Shown here in pieces: positions 1 to 8,043 of a stretch of 64,000 nt of DNA. Position numbers and translations under genes: made by a program. How positions within the stretch are numbered: position 1 is the stretch's first letter; each line of letters opens with the position of its first letter. This DNA comes from Bradyrhizobium sp. Gha (GTDB lineage Bacteria; Pseudomonadota; Alphaproteobacteria; Rhizobiales; Xanthobacteraceae): positions 1 to 64,000 of the forward strand of contig NZ_FOQM01000008.1 in assembly GCF_900113735.1 (NCBI RefSeq). Direction: 5' to 3'. The notes below the pieces were generated by a model, which worked only from the letters and a program-made list of their open reading frames with translations, ran no database searches and was not told the DNA's origin.

Positions 1-1
1 G

Positions 2-34
2 ACCATGATGCTCCGCGCTCAGCGCAACTTCTAA
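2..34 (+). CDS. C-terminal end of an upstream gene (partial)
   Basis: An open frame entering from the left edge ends with a TAA at 32-34, and a strong intrinsic terminator starts 26 bases later. This fits the last ten codons of a gene lying outside the window. Nothing can be said about its function, and only the terminator placement supports it. Confidence 0.35.
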   Translation, partial: TMMLRAQRNF

Positions 35-60
35 GATCAATCATCCGATTGATTGGAGAG

Positions 61-88
61 CCCCGGCAGGAAACTGCCGGGGTTTTTC
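61..88 (+). terminator. Intrinsic terminator
   Basis: A perfect 9-bp stem (CCCCGGCAG at 61-69, CTGCCGGGG at 74-82) with a GAAA loop is followed by TTTTTC. It probably ends the gene that lies left of the window. Confidence 0.85.
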
Positions 89-200
89 TTTGTTGGTGAT
101 CCGACGTATGCTGTCCTGAAAGAATGGGCTTCGCCTCCCGGAAGAGGCGGTGCGGGAGTATTCAATCGTGAACAGTCGGATATTTCGGAGGCGGGCGGCG

Positions 201-482
201 ATGGACGCGATTGGGGCCAGCATCATCGCTGGCGCTACAATCCTCGCTATCGCGCCAGCATCGGCCCAACGGTACGATCCCAATTACCCTGTATGCCTGC
301 AAAGATGGGAGTGGGGCGGCAGCAGCACGATCTACTGCAGCTACGCTTCCTGGCAAGCATGTAAAGACGCTGCGGTCGGCTTGCCCGCAATGTGCATGGT
401 CAACCCATATTGGTCCCAGCCGGGTTCAGCCGGCCCCGTCCGCGCACCTCGTGGCCGGGCCGCTCCGGCCAGCACGTGGTGA
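201..482 (+). CDS. Small secreted DUF3551-type protein
   Basis: This 93-residue protein has an N-terminal hydrophobic segment and a probable signal-peptidase site after Ala-Ser-Ala (residues 20-22). The mature part begins QRYDPNYPVCL and has five cysteines, the pattern of the DUF3551 family common in Bradyrhizobium. The function is unknown. The ATG at 201 is preferred over the in-frame GTG at 150 because GGAGG lies at 187-191 and this start puts the signal peptide at the N-terminus. A related paralogue lies at 21749-22135. The last 25 residues are Pro/Ala/Arg rich and probably disordered. Confidence 0.75.
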   Translation: MDAIGASIIAGATILAIAPASAQRYDPNYPVCLQRWEWGGSSTIYCSYASWQACKDAAVGLPAMCMVNPYWSQPGSAGPVRAPRGRAAPASTW

Positions 483-576
483 ACATCGAAACCGTGTCCC
501 TGATGGGGACCGGCGCTGCGGCTGTCGCGTAAGCTTATGCGCGCTTGGAGGGGAGCGACGCTTTCGTGGAGCGCCG

Positions 577-3027
577 CTATTCCACGCTGCCAGCACCACG
601 GTGCAAATCGGCCTCGATCTGCAACCGCGTGCCGCCGCCGAAGCGGGCGCGGTAGACCTGGAGATTCTCCATGATCCGCTGCACGTAGTTGCGGGTTTCA
701 GAGAAGGGAATCAGCTCGACCCAATCGACCGCGTCGACCCTGGCGTCACGCGGGTCACCGTAGCGGTCGATCCACTTCTTCACGCTGCCGCGCCCGGCAT
801 TGTAGGCGGCAAACGTCATGATGTAGGAGCCGCGATAGTCCTCAAGCAGGCCGCCGAGTTCGGCCGCACCGAGCGTGGCATTGTACGAGGAATCGTTCTT
901 TAGCCGCGACAGGTCGTAAGTCGCGCCGTGCCGCTTGCAGACATAGCGCGCCGCGTCCGGTGTCACCTGCATCAAACCGTAGGCCTGGGCAGGGGAGACC
1001 ACGGCGGGGTTGAACGCGCTCTCCTGCCGCGCGATCGCGTAGACGATGCTGCGTTCGACCTCGGGTCCAATCTGTGAAAACTGCGGAATGCCGTTGACGG
1101 GGTAGGCGTAGAAATCGAACGGCAGGCCACGATTGAGTGCGGCTTTCCCGACCAGCAGCATGCCGCGCGCGTCGCCATAGCGCTGGGCCAGCTCGCCGAG
1201 GCCGGCCAGAGCCTCGGGATCGCCGTTCTCGCCCATGTCGGCGAGCAGCGGCACCGTCAGCTCGCGTTCATCGAGCTCGTAGAGCAATTGCGCGGCCCGC
1301 ACGATCTCGAGCCGACCGGCGCCGCGGCTGCGCGGCTGGCTGTTGAGCTCGATCTGCGGCAGGCCGAGCTTGGCGCGTGCCAGCTGGCCGTAATAGCTGG
1401 TCGATTGCTCGGCGGCGCGGGCATAGGCGTTGCGCGCTTCCTGCTGACGTCCGGCAGCCTCCGCCGCGCGGCCCTGCCAGTAACCGGCACGCGCCAGCGT
1501 GGTCGGATTGACGCTGCCGACGCCGATGCGGGCAAAGTGCTGGCTGGCCGCCGCGGGATCGTTGAGGAAGCGCAGTGCGATCCAGCCCGCCGTGAATTCC
1601 TGCTCGGTCTTGTAGATATCGCGCGAGGGCAGGGCCCCGTCGCGCGCGATCAGATAGGCGCTGCGGAAGTCCTCGGTGTCGATCATCTTGCGAGCCAGGA
1701 GGCGCCGCTCGATCCACCATTCATCGAGATTGTAGAGCCGGTTCGGATCCTTCGGCGCCGACAGCATCAGTTGAGCAGCTTCGGGAAACTTCTCCTCGCG
1801 GCGCAGCAGCTGGATCTTGCTGAAGATGAAGCCGGGATCGCTGTGCAGCTCGCGCGGCACCTCTTCGAGCAGCGCGCGCGTGTTCGGCGCCTTCTTGAAG
1901 GAGGCGATACGGGCCTTGGCGAGGGCGACATAGCCGGCGCCAAGCCGTTTTGCCGCGCGCAGCGCCGCCTCGTGCTCACTGCCGTAGAGCAGCGTGTCCA
2001 TCCGCGCCTTCTGGTCGCCCGGCGTCAGCAGGGCGCCGAACTGATCGAGCGCGTTGTTCTCGGTCTCCTCCGACATCGGATCGCTGCGCCAGGCCTCGCG
2101 CACCAGCCGTTCGGCATTGGCTCGGTCGCCGCGCGCCAGCATGGCCTTGGCCAGCACGAAGCGGCCTTTGGCCGAAACGGGGGATTCGTTCTCAAACCAC
2201 GACCAGCCAACGGAATCGTCGCGCTTGTCATCCCACATCGCGGCTTCGAGCCGCCGGCGCAGGAAGGTCTGCGACGGCCAGCTCGGATTGGCGGAGAGGA
2301 AGGCGCGGTAGCGCTCAACGCTGGCACCATTGTCCTCGCTGCGCAGGATGATCCATTCCGCGAGCTTTCGCGCGACCGGATCGGAGATCGAATCTGCGTA
2401 ACTGGTGGCTTCGCCCGGCTTACGCCTGCGCACCAGCTCGATGACGTTCTCCAGCGTCTCCTTGTCGGCTTGCGACGTCGATGAGGTCGCAGCGACCGCG
2501 GCTGGCGTAACCGGCTTGCGGGGGGCGGCGTGTTGGCGGGTCGCAGGCGCCAGCACGGGCGTCGCGACAGGTCTGGCGGAGGCTGGGCCCGGCGCGGAGG
2601 GTCTGACGGTGGCTGTCACCGCCGGCGCGTCCGCGGCCGGTCGTGATTTTGGCGCCCCAGCGGCGGCGGCAGGTTTCGGCTTGTCCTTCGCCGCGTCCTT
2701 GCTGGCAGGCTTCTTCGCCGCGTTCTTGGCGGGAGCGGAAGCTGCTGGCTTGCTTCCGCCCTTGGCTGTCTCTTTGGCCGATCCCTTCGTCGTATCCTTC
2801 GCGGGCTGCTTGGCGGCCGGCTTCGCGGTTCCTTTGGCCGCTGGCTTCGCGGGTTCCCTAGCGGGTTCCTTGGCGGCGTCCTCCGTTGTCTCACTGGACT
2901 TGGCCAAGGCGACACACCCGATCGACAGGCTGGCCATCAGGCACATGGCCAGACCGGCAGATCGCCATGCAACACGAGGAAAGGAGGTCACGGCGGTTCG
3001 TCGCCCCGAATCAGTCAATTGGCTCAA
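577..3027 (-). CDS. slt: Soluble lytic murein transglycosylase (Slt70-like)
   Basis: This periplasmic enzyme cleaves the MurNAc-GlcNAc bond of peptidoglycan with 1,6-anhydro product formation. The protein is about 816 residues. It has an N-terminal signal segment ending near CVALA, then a long Lys/Ala/Pro-rich low-complexity linker (about residues 45-185), an alpha-superhelical region, and a C-terminal SLT domain with the catalytic glutamate in ARQESAFNP and the [10 protein letters not shown] motif. The start is uncertain: the 3027 codon is TTG, and a GTG at 2991 would give a tidier signal peptide. It is divergent from dapA. The linker, likely wall-spanning, is much longer than in enteric Slt. 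Confidence 0.93.
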   Translation of the reverse strand: MSQLTDSGRRTAVTSFPRVAWRSAGLAMCLMASLSIGCVALAKSSETTEDAAKEPAREPAKPAAKGTAKPAAKQPAKDTTKGSAKETAKGGSKPAASAPAKNAAKKPASKDAAKDKPKPAAAAGAPKSRPAADAPAVTATVRPSAPGPASARPVATPVLAPATRQHAAPRKPVTPAAVAATSSTSQADKETLENVIELVRRRKPGEATSYADSISDPVARKLAEWIILRSEDNGASVERYRAFLSANPSWPSQTFLRRRLEAAMWDDKRDDSVGWSWFENESPVSAKGRFVLAKAMLARGDRANAERLVREAWRSDPMSEETENNALDQFGALLTPGDQKARMDTLLYGSEHEAALRAAKRLGAGYVALAKARIASFKKAPNTRALLEEVPRELHSDPGFIFSKIQLLRREEKFPEAAQLMLSAPKDPNRLYNLDEWWIERRLLARKMIDTEDFRSAYLIARDGALPSRDIYKTEQEFTAGWIALRFLNDPAAASQHFARIGVGSVNPTTLARAGYWQGRAAEAAGRQQEARNAYARAAEQSTSYYGQLARAKLGLPQIELNSQPRSRGAGRLEIVRAAQLLYELDERELTVPLLADMGENGDPEALAGLGELAQRYGDARGMLLVGKAALNRGLPFDFYAYPVNGIPQFSQIGPEVERSIVYAIARQESAFNPAVVSPAQAYGLMQVTPDAARYVCKRHGATYDLSRLKNDSSYNATLGAAELGGLLEDYRGSYIMTFAAYNAGRGSVKKWIDRYGDPRDARVDAVDWVELIPFSETRNYVQRIMENLQVYRARFGGGTRLQIEADLHRGAGSVE

Positions 3028-3232
3028 GACCTATCTGTACAAGATCTGGCTGTATTTGATTGAATATGCGGACAAAATACCAACAGCCCCTTACCGTCGC
3101 CGGGTTTGCACCACCACCGCGGCAAAATCGCGGCTTAAACCGTGCGTCACGCGGATGCGGCCCTTTTACCGGCCGGGGAGACCCGATATGAAAGAGGCTT
3201 GCTCTAAATCTCGCCGCGTACGGAGGAAGTCC

Positions 3233-4123
3233 ATGGCAGCCAAGACGAAATTCCGGGGGTCGTTCACCGCCTTGGTCACGCCGTTCAAAAATGGCTCGCT
3301 GGACGAGGCTGCGTTCCGCTCCCTGGTCAACTGGCAGATCTCCGAGGGCACCAACGGCCTGGTCCCGGTCGGCACCACCGGCGAGAGCCCGACGCTCTCC
3401 CACGATGAGCACAAGAAGGTCGTCGAATGGTGCATCGAGGAGGCCAAGGGCCGCGTGCCCGTCATCGCCGGCGCCGGCTCCAATTCCACCAAGGAAGCGG
3501 TCGAGCTTGCCCAGCATGCCGAAAAGGCGGGCGCCAACGCTGTCCTGGTGGTGACGCCCTACTACAACAAGCCGACCCAGGAAGGCATGTACCAGCACTT
3601 CAAGGCGATCAACGATGCGATCGGGATTCCGATCATCATCTACAACATCCCGCCGCGATCGGTGATCGACATGTCGGTCGACACCATGAAGCGGCTATGG
3701 GAGCTGAAGAACATTGCCGGCGTCAAGGACGCCACCGCCAGCATGGTGCGCGTATCGCAGCAGCGCGCGGCACTCGGCGAGGACTTCAACCAGCTCTCCG
3801 GCGAGGATGCCACCATCATCGGCTACATGGCGCATGGTGGCCATGGCTGCATCTCGGTGACCTCGAACGTTGCGCCGCGCCTGTGCGCCGAGTTCCATGC
3901 CGCCTGGGCCAAGGGCGACGCCAAGGCTGCGCTCGCGATCCACGACAAGCTGATGCCGCTGCACAACAACCTCTTCATCGAGAGCAATCCGGCGCCCGTC
4001 AAGTACGCGATGTCGCTGCTCGGCAAGTTCGACGAGACGCTGCGGTTGCCGATGGTTCCGGTCTCCGAGCCGACCCGCGCTGCGGTGCGCAGCGCCATGG
4101 TGCACGCCGGCTTGATCAACTGA
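3233..4123 (+). CDS. dapA: 4-hydroxy-tetrahydrodipicolinate synthase
   Basis: DapA condenses pyruvate with aspartate semialdehyde in lysine and diaminopimelate synthesis. The 296-residue length is typical. Visible features are the GTTGE loop (residues 47-51), Tyr137 in the YNIPPR motif, and the Schiff-base Lys165 in GVKDA. The ATG at 3233 follows CGGAGGAAG and gives the normal N-terminus; the longer open frame upstream is antisense to slt. mscL begins 23 bases downstream, so dapA, mscL and smpB are probably co-transcribed. Confidence 0.97.
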   Translation: MAAKTKFRGSFTALVTPFKNGSLDEAAFRSLVNWQISEGTNGLVPVGTTGESPTLSHDEHKKVVEWCIEEAKGRVPVIAGAGSNSTKEAVELAQHAEKAGANAVLVVTPYYNKPTQEGMYQHFKAINDAIGIPIIIYNIPPRSVIDMSVDTMKRLWELKNIAGVKDATASMVRVSQQRAALGEDFNQLSGEDATIIGYMAHGGHGCISVTSNVAPRLCAEFHAAWAKGDAKAALAIHDKLMPLHNNLFIESNPAPVKYAMSLLGKFDETLRLPMVPVSEPTRAAVRSAMVHAGLIN

Positions 4124-4146
4124 TTCAGCCAAACGGAGGGTCGTTC

Positions 4147-4587
4147 ATGAGCGTCGACGAGAAGGGTAGGAAGATGCTCACGGAGTTCCGTGAGTTCGCC
4201 ATGAAAGGCAACGTCGTCGACCTCGCAGTCGGCGTGATCATCGGCGCGGCCTTCGGCGCTATCGTCACCTCGCTGGTCGGTGACATCATCATGCCGGTCA
4301 TCGGCGCCGCGACCGGCGGCCTCGACTTTTCGAACTACTACGTCCCCTTGTCGAAGGCGGTGACCGCCACCAACCTGGCGGATGCGAAAAAGCAAGGCGC
4401 CGTGCTTGCTTACGGCAACTTCCTGACGCTGACGATCAACTTCATCATCATCGCCTTCGTGCTTTTCCTGGTCATTCGCGCCATAAATACGTTGAAGCGC
4501 AAGGAAGCGACCAAGCCCGCGGAGCCGCCGAAGCCGTCGGAGGAGGTGGTTCTGCTCACCGAGATCCGCGATCTCCTCAAGAAGTGA
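4147..4587 (+). CDS. mscL: Large-conductance mechanosensitive channel MscL
   Basis: MscL is a homopentameric inner-membrane channel that opens under membrane tension during hypo-osmotic shock. The 146-residue protein has the cytoplasmic N-terminal helix, TM1 with the [12 protein letters not shown] motif (about residues 22-45), a periplasmic loop, TM2 (about 95-118) and a charged C-terminal helical bundle ending [17 protein letters not shown]-like site precedes the ATG. It sits between dapA and smpB. Confidence 0.97.
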   Translation: MSVDEKGRKMLTEFREFAMKGNVVDLAVGVIIGAAFGAIVTSLVGDIIMPVIGAATGGLDFSNYYVPLSKAVTATNLADAKKQGAVLAYGNFLTLTINFIIIAFVLFLVIRAINTLKRKEATKPAEPPKPSEEVVLLTEIRDLLKK

Positions 4588-4657
4588 CGCGCGTGCTTCA
4601 TCCGATTTGTTAGCGTCGCTGCGCATCTTTCTCAGGTTTGTTGTCCAGGTTTTCGTC

Positions 4658-5131
4658 ATGGCCGATAAGAACGAACGTCCGATCAAGGTCATGGCGGAAA
4701 ATCGCAAGGCCCGCTTCAACTACGCGATCGAGGATACGGTCGAGGCGGGCATCGCGCTGACCGGCACCGAGGTGAAGTCGATCCGCAACGGCAAGAGCAC
4801 GATTGCGGAGTCCTATGCCGATTCCAAGGATGGCGAGATCTGGCTCATCAACGCCACCATCCCCGAATATCTCCAGGGCAACCGCTTCAACCACGAGCCC
4901 AAGCGACCGCGAAAGCTGCTGCTGCACCGCCGCCAGATCAACAAGCTGATGGGCGCGGTCGACCGCGAGGGCATGACGCTGATCCCGCTCAAGCTTTACT
5001 TCAACGAGCGGGGGCGCGCCAAATTGCAGCTCGCGATCGCAAAGGGCAAGAAGCTGCACGACAAGCGCGAGAGCGAGAAGAAGCGCGACTGGAGCCGGGA
5101 GAAGGGCCGGCTGATGCGGGCGAGGGGATGA
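4658..5131 (+). CDS. smpB: SsrA-binding protein SmpB
   Basis: SmpB binds tmRNA and brings it to stalled ribosomes for trans-translation. The 157-residue protein has the OB-fold core with [15 protein letters not shown] and the basic C-terminal tail ending [15 protein letters not shown]. The ATG at 4658 gives the conserved length; the open frame continues upstream without family similarity. No tmRNA gene was recognised in the window. Confidence 0.97.
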   Translation: MADKNERPIKVMAENRKARFNYAIEDTVEAGIALTGTEVKSIRNGKSTIAESYADSKDGEIWLINATIPEYLQGNRFNHEPKRPRKLLLHRRQINKLMGAVDREGMTLIPLKLYFNERGRAKLQLAIAKGKKLHDKRESEKKRDWSREKGRLMRARG

Positions 5132-5147
5132 TTTCAGGGCGAGCAGG

Positions 5148-5221
5148 AAATGGCGAGTGGCGCATCGGGCGAAGCGCTTTTCAGCCCGTTAGCCAGTCGC
5201 TATTCGCCACTCGCTGTTCGC
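5148..5221. repeat. Intergenic palindromic repeat, type A (imperfect copy)
   Basis: Inverted arms GCGAGTGGCG at 5153-5162 and CGCCACTCGC at 5205-5214 enclose about 42 bases. The arm sequence is related to the perfect palindrome at 31191-31252, so both are copies of one dispersed intergenic element. It lies between smpB and the peroxiredoxin gene. Confidence 0.6.
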
Positions 5222-5239
5222 AGCCTCAGGGAGCGTGAC

Positions 5240-5821
5240 ATGGCTCAACCTAGCCTGACCGACGTCGATTGGAGCCAGATACCCGCACCCGCGGACGATG
5301 GCGGTGCCGCGCATTTGAAAGGCCTGATACTGCCTGCGATCAGCCTGCGTGCGACCGATGACAATTCGGTCGATCTATCCGCGCTATCGGGCCGCACCGT
5401 GGTGTTCGCCTATCCGCGCACCGGCGAGCCCGGCAAGATCGCCCTGGTCGACGACTGGGACATGATCCCGGGCGCGCGAGGATGTACCCCGCAGACATGC
5501 GCGTTTCGCGACTTGTTTGCCGAGCTGAAGGCCGCCGGCGCTGCCCAGGTGTTTGGCCTCTCGACCCAGAGCAACGAATACCAGACCGAGATGGCGTCGC
5601 GGCTGCATCTGCCGTTCCCGGTGCTCTCGGACGAGAAGCTGGCCTTCACGCGGGCCCTCAATCTGCCGACGATGGAGGTTGCGGGCCTGACGCTGATCAA
5701 GCGCCTCGCCCTGATCGTGGACGACGCAAAGATCACCCACGTGTTCTATCCGGTGTTCCCGCCCGACCGGAACGCCGGTGACGTGCTGGACTGGCTGAAG
5801 GCCCATCCCGCCAAAGCCTAG
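5240..5821 (+). CDS. Peroxiredoxin (AhpC/TSA, BCP-like)
   Basis: This thiol peroxidase of the thioredoxin-like fold reduces H2O2 or organic peroxides. In the 193-residue protein the active-site region reads AYPRTGEPG then GCTPQTCAFRD, giving a peroxidatic Cys82 and a probable resolving Cys87 in a CxxxxC arrangement, as in BCP/PrxQ enzymes. The ATG at 5240 follows GGGAGCGTGAC. Its stop overlaps the stop of the convergent UDG gene. Confidence 0.85.
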   Translation: MAQPSLTDVDWSQIPAPADDGGAAHLKGLILPAISLRATDDNSVDLSALSGRTVVFAYPRTGEPGKIALVDDWDMIPGARGCTPQTCAFRDLFAELKAAGAAQVFGLSTQSNEYQTEMASRLHLPFPVLSDEKLAFTRALNLPTMEVAGLTLIKRLALIVDDAKITHVFYPVFPPDRNAGDVLDWLKAHPAKA

Positions 5822-6492
5822 TCGAGGTCGGCCTTCACCCTAGCGAACACGCTGCGGAACATGTCCGGCGTCAGCACGCCTGTGTTCGTGTTGTAGCGGG
5901 AGCAGTGATAGCTGTCGTAGAGCTTGAATGCGCCCGCCTGATGCACTGCGCCATGGCCGAAGGGCGCCTGCGAGGCTTTCAGCTTCAGCGGCTTGAGCAC
6001 GCTGTCGTGCGCAATCCGCCCGAGCGCGATGATCGCGCGCAGCTTCGGCATCGTGCCGAGATTGGCGACGAGAAACTGCCGGCAGGTGTTGATCTCCACC
6101 GGCAGCGGCTTGTTCTGCGGTGGAACGCAATGCACGGCATTGGCGATCCGGCAGTCGACCAGCTTGAGGCCGTCGTCGGGCCGGGCCTGATAACTGCCCT
6201 TGGCGAAGCCGTATTCGAGCAGCGTGGCGTAGAGCAGGTCGCCGGCATAGTCGCCAGTGAACGGCCGGCCGGTGCGGTTGGCGCCCTGCATGCCCGGCGC
6301 GAGGCCGACGATCAGCAAGCGCGCCTTGATGTCGCCGAAAGGTGGGACCGGGGCATTGTGCCACAACGGCTCCCGTGCGCGGTTCGCCTCGCGAAAAGCG
6401 ACGAGGCGCGGGCAGAGCGGACAATCACGGTCGGGGACGAGGTTGGGGACCTGGAGGCTTGACCGGGCCGCCTCACTCCTCGAAGTCGTCAT
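5818..6492 (-). CDS. Uracil-DNA glycosylase, family 5-like (UDGb)
   Basis: This base-excision repair enzyme removes uracil, and probably other deaminated bases, from DNA. The 224-residue protein has a cysteine pair CPLC (residues 24-27) and two later cysteines that would hold a 4Fe-4S cluster, motif 1 GLAPGMQGANRTGRPFTGD (from residue 63), and a C-terminal SYHCSRYNTNTG in place of the usual SPHPS..N..TG loop. The ATG at 6492 lies inside the 3' end of the upstream NYN gene (20-bp overlap), which suggests translational coupling. Confidence 0.88.
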   Translation of the reverse strand: MTTSRSEAARSSLQVPNLVPDRDCPLCPRLVAFREANRAREPLWHNAPVPPFGDIKARLLIVGLAPGMQGANRTGRPFTGDYAGDLLYATLLEYGFAKGSYQARPDDGLKLVDCRIANAVHCVPPQNKPLPVEINTCRQFLVANLGTMPKLRAIIALGRIAHDSVLKPLKLKASQAPFGHGAVHQAGAFKLYDSYHCSRYNTNTGVLTPDMFRSVFARVKADLD

Positions 6493-7117
6493 CGCCCCTC
6501 GGCGCCATCGTGGTCGCGCGCTGGAGGAACTGGGGGGCGTGATGGCGCGCCTCGCGCTCGCCGCGGTCGCGCGGGGCAGGACGCTCGGACGGATCGCGGC
6601 CAAGCTTGGACTGCAGCTCGACGAGGTCGGTAAAGACGTCGGCCTGGCGGCGCAGCTCGTCGGCGATCATGGGCGGCTGGCTGGCGATGGTGGAGATCAC
6701 CGTGACCCGCACGCCGCGGCGCTGCACGGCCTCGACCAGCGAGCGGAAGTCACCGTCACCCGAGAACAGCACCATCTGGTCAATGTGCTCGGCGAGCTCC
6801 ATCGCGTCGACGGCGAGCTCGATGTCCATGTTGCCCTTGACCTTGCGGCGGCCGGAAGCGTCGATGAACTCCTTGGTCGCCTTGGTGACGACGGTGTAGC
6901 CGTTGTAGTCGAGCCAGTCGATCAGGGGACGGATCGAGGAATACTCCTGATCCTCGATGATCGCTGTGTAGTAGAACGCCCGCAGCAGGGTTCCGCGGCT
7001 CTGAAATTCCTTCAGAAGGCGCTTGTAATCGATGTCGAAGCCGAGAGTTTTCGCCGTCGCGTAAAGATTGGCCCCGTCGATGAAGAGCGCGATCTTGTCG
7101 GTGGAGGAAGGTGACAT
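6473..7117 (-). CDS. NYN/PIN-like domain protein (LabA/DUF88 family)
   Basis: The NYN family is a PIN-fold nuclease group, often RNA-directed. This 214-residue protein begins with KIALFIDGANLYATAK (first metal-binding Asp) and has later acidic motifs GNMDIELAVDAME and LFSGDGDFRSLVEAVQRRG, together giving the conserved Asp set. The C-terminal 50 residues are charged and probably disordered. It overlaps the UDG gene by 20 bases, so it is likely co-transcribed with a DNA-repair gene. The substrate is unknown. Confidence 0.88.
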   Translation of the reverse strand: MSPSSTDKIALFIDGANLYATAKTLGFDIDYKRLLKEFQSRGTLLRAFYYTAIIEDQEYSSIRPLIDWLDYNGYTVVTKATKEFIDASGRRKVKGNMDIELAVDAMELAEHIDQMVLFSGDGDFRSLVEAVQRRGVRVTVISTIASQPPMIADELRRQADVFTDLVELQSKLGRDPSERPAPRDRGEREARHHAPQFLQRATTMAPRGDDDFEE

Positions 7118-7343
7118 TCAGTTTGCTCGCGTAGTGTTCGTGATCATGCGTTATTGTTGGCGCAGCGGCAGCAAGCCGCGCAGTTCAAAGTCCTGCCGAA
7201 ACCCGTCGAAACCGCAAATCCGGAGAAGTCAGGGCAATCAAGGTATAGTTATGGCGGACTCTTGTACACCGGCGCCGCCTCGACAGCAGCCCGGGACCAC
7301 CAGTCTCAGCCCCCCAATGTGGGGGTAGCAGAGCCGTTTGGCG

Positions 7344-7365
7344 AGGCCAAATCACAATTTGGCCT
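7344..7365. repeat. Perfect hairpin next to the rpoZ promoter
   Basis: AGGCCAAAT at 7344-7352 and ATTTGGCCT at 7357-7365 form a perfect 9-bp stem with a CACA loop. There is no U tract on either strand, so it is not an intrinsic terminator. It touches the putative -35 element of rpoZ and could be an operator. Confidence 0.5.
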
Positions 7366-7391
7366 TGCGAAACCTGCCCGGCCCCTATAAC
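7364..7391 (+). promoter_or_regulatory. Putative rpoZ promoter
   Basis: CTTGCG at 7364-7369 and TATAAC at 7386-7391 are separated by 16 bases, close to the alphaproteobacterial housekeeping consensus. The rpoZ start codon is about 50 bases downstream. This is a pattern match only. Confidence 0.4.
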
Positions 7392-7442
7392 TAGCGCCAA
7401 TCATCCACATATTTCGTCCCACCCACAACGGAGCGACAGTCT

Positions 7443-7835
7443 ATGGCTCGCGTCACCGTAGAAGATTGTATCGACAAGGTCGACAACCGCTTTGACCTGG
7501 TCCTGCTGGCGGCCCACCGCGCCCGCATGATTTCGTCCGGTTCACAACTAACGGTTGACCGAGATAACGACAAGAACCCTGTTGTATCCTTGCGTGAAAT
7601 TGCCGACCAGACCATCTCGCCGGAGGATCTCCGCGAGGAGCTGGTGCACTCCCTCCAGAAGTTCGTCGAGGTCGACGAGCCCGAGCCGGATACGGTTCCG
7701 CTGATCGGCTCCGCCGGCGCCAGCGTCGATGCGGACGACACCGAAGTTGCCGTGGAGCGCATGACCGAAGAGGAGCTCCTGAAGGGCCTCGAGGGCCTCG
7801 CGCCGCCGGAAGAGCAGCCCGAGGAGGACGAGTAA
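7443..7835 (+). CDS. rpoZ: RNA polymerase omega subunit
   Basis: Omega assists assembly of core RNA polymerase by latching the beta-prime subunit. The 130-residue protein opens [20 protein letters not shown] and includes [10 protein letters not shown] and [11 protein letters not shown], the conserved omega core, followed by an acidic C-terminal tail (about residues 90-130) typical of Rhizobiales. An intrinsic terminator follows, and the next gene is rsh, the usual rpoZ-spoT pairing. Confidence 0.97.
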   Translation: MARVTVEDCIDKVDNRFDLVLLAAHRARMISSGSQLTVDRDNDKNPVVSLREIADQTISPEDLREELVHSLQKFVEVDEPEPDTVPLIGSAGASVDADDTEVAVERMTEEELLKGLEGLAPPEEQPEEDE

Positions 7836-7873
7836 TCGTCTTACTCGCGATCGTCGACTTCTTGTGATCTTAT

Positions 7874-7908
7874 CAAAGGCCCGAACCCGCGTTCGGGCCT
7901 TTGCTTTT
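7874..7908 (+). terminator. Intrinsic terminator after rpoZ
   Basis: A perfect 13-bp stem (7874-7886 with 7891-7903, loop CCGC) is followed by CTTTTGTT. It separates rpoZ from rsh, implying that rsh has its own promoter. Confidence 0.85.
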
Positions 7909-8043
7909 GTTGACGTTTTCGTGGTTACCATAGCGTTGCCCGACCGCACCGCGCGCCTGTCACCGAATTGATCGGCCGTGCCCGCGATCGGAGCTTAGGA
8001 TGTACAACGGGCTGTTTCGTGGTCCGTTCGAAGGTAGGACGGA

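Larger units (their letters stand above)
7118..7442. other. Divergent intergenic region upstream of rpoZ
   Basis: No gene is supported in these 325 bases between the divergent NYN gene and rpoZ. It contains a C6/G5 hairpin near 7309-7327 without a U tract, a perfect 9-bp hairpin at 7344-7365 and a plausible rpoZ promoter just after it. Short open frames here have no protein-like character. Confidence 0.6.

Noticed and set aside
7290..7330. Possible tmRNA-like acceptor hairpin (CCCCCCA/TGGGGGT)
   Set aside because: Permuted tmRNA needs a T arm (GTTCGAATC) just before the acceptor strand; none is present, and the loop is too short.
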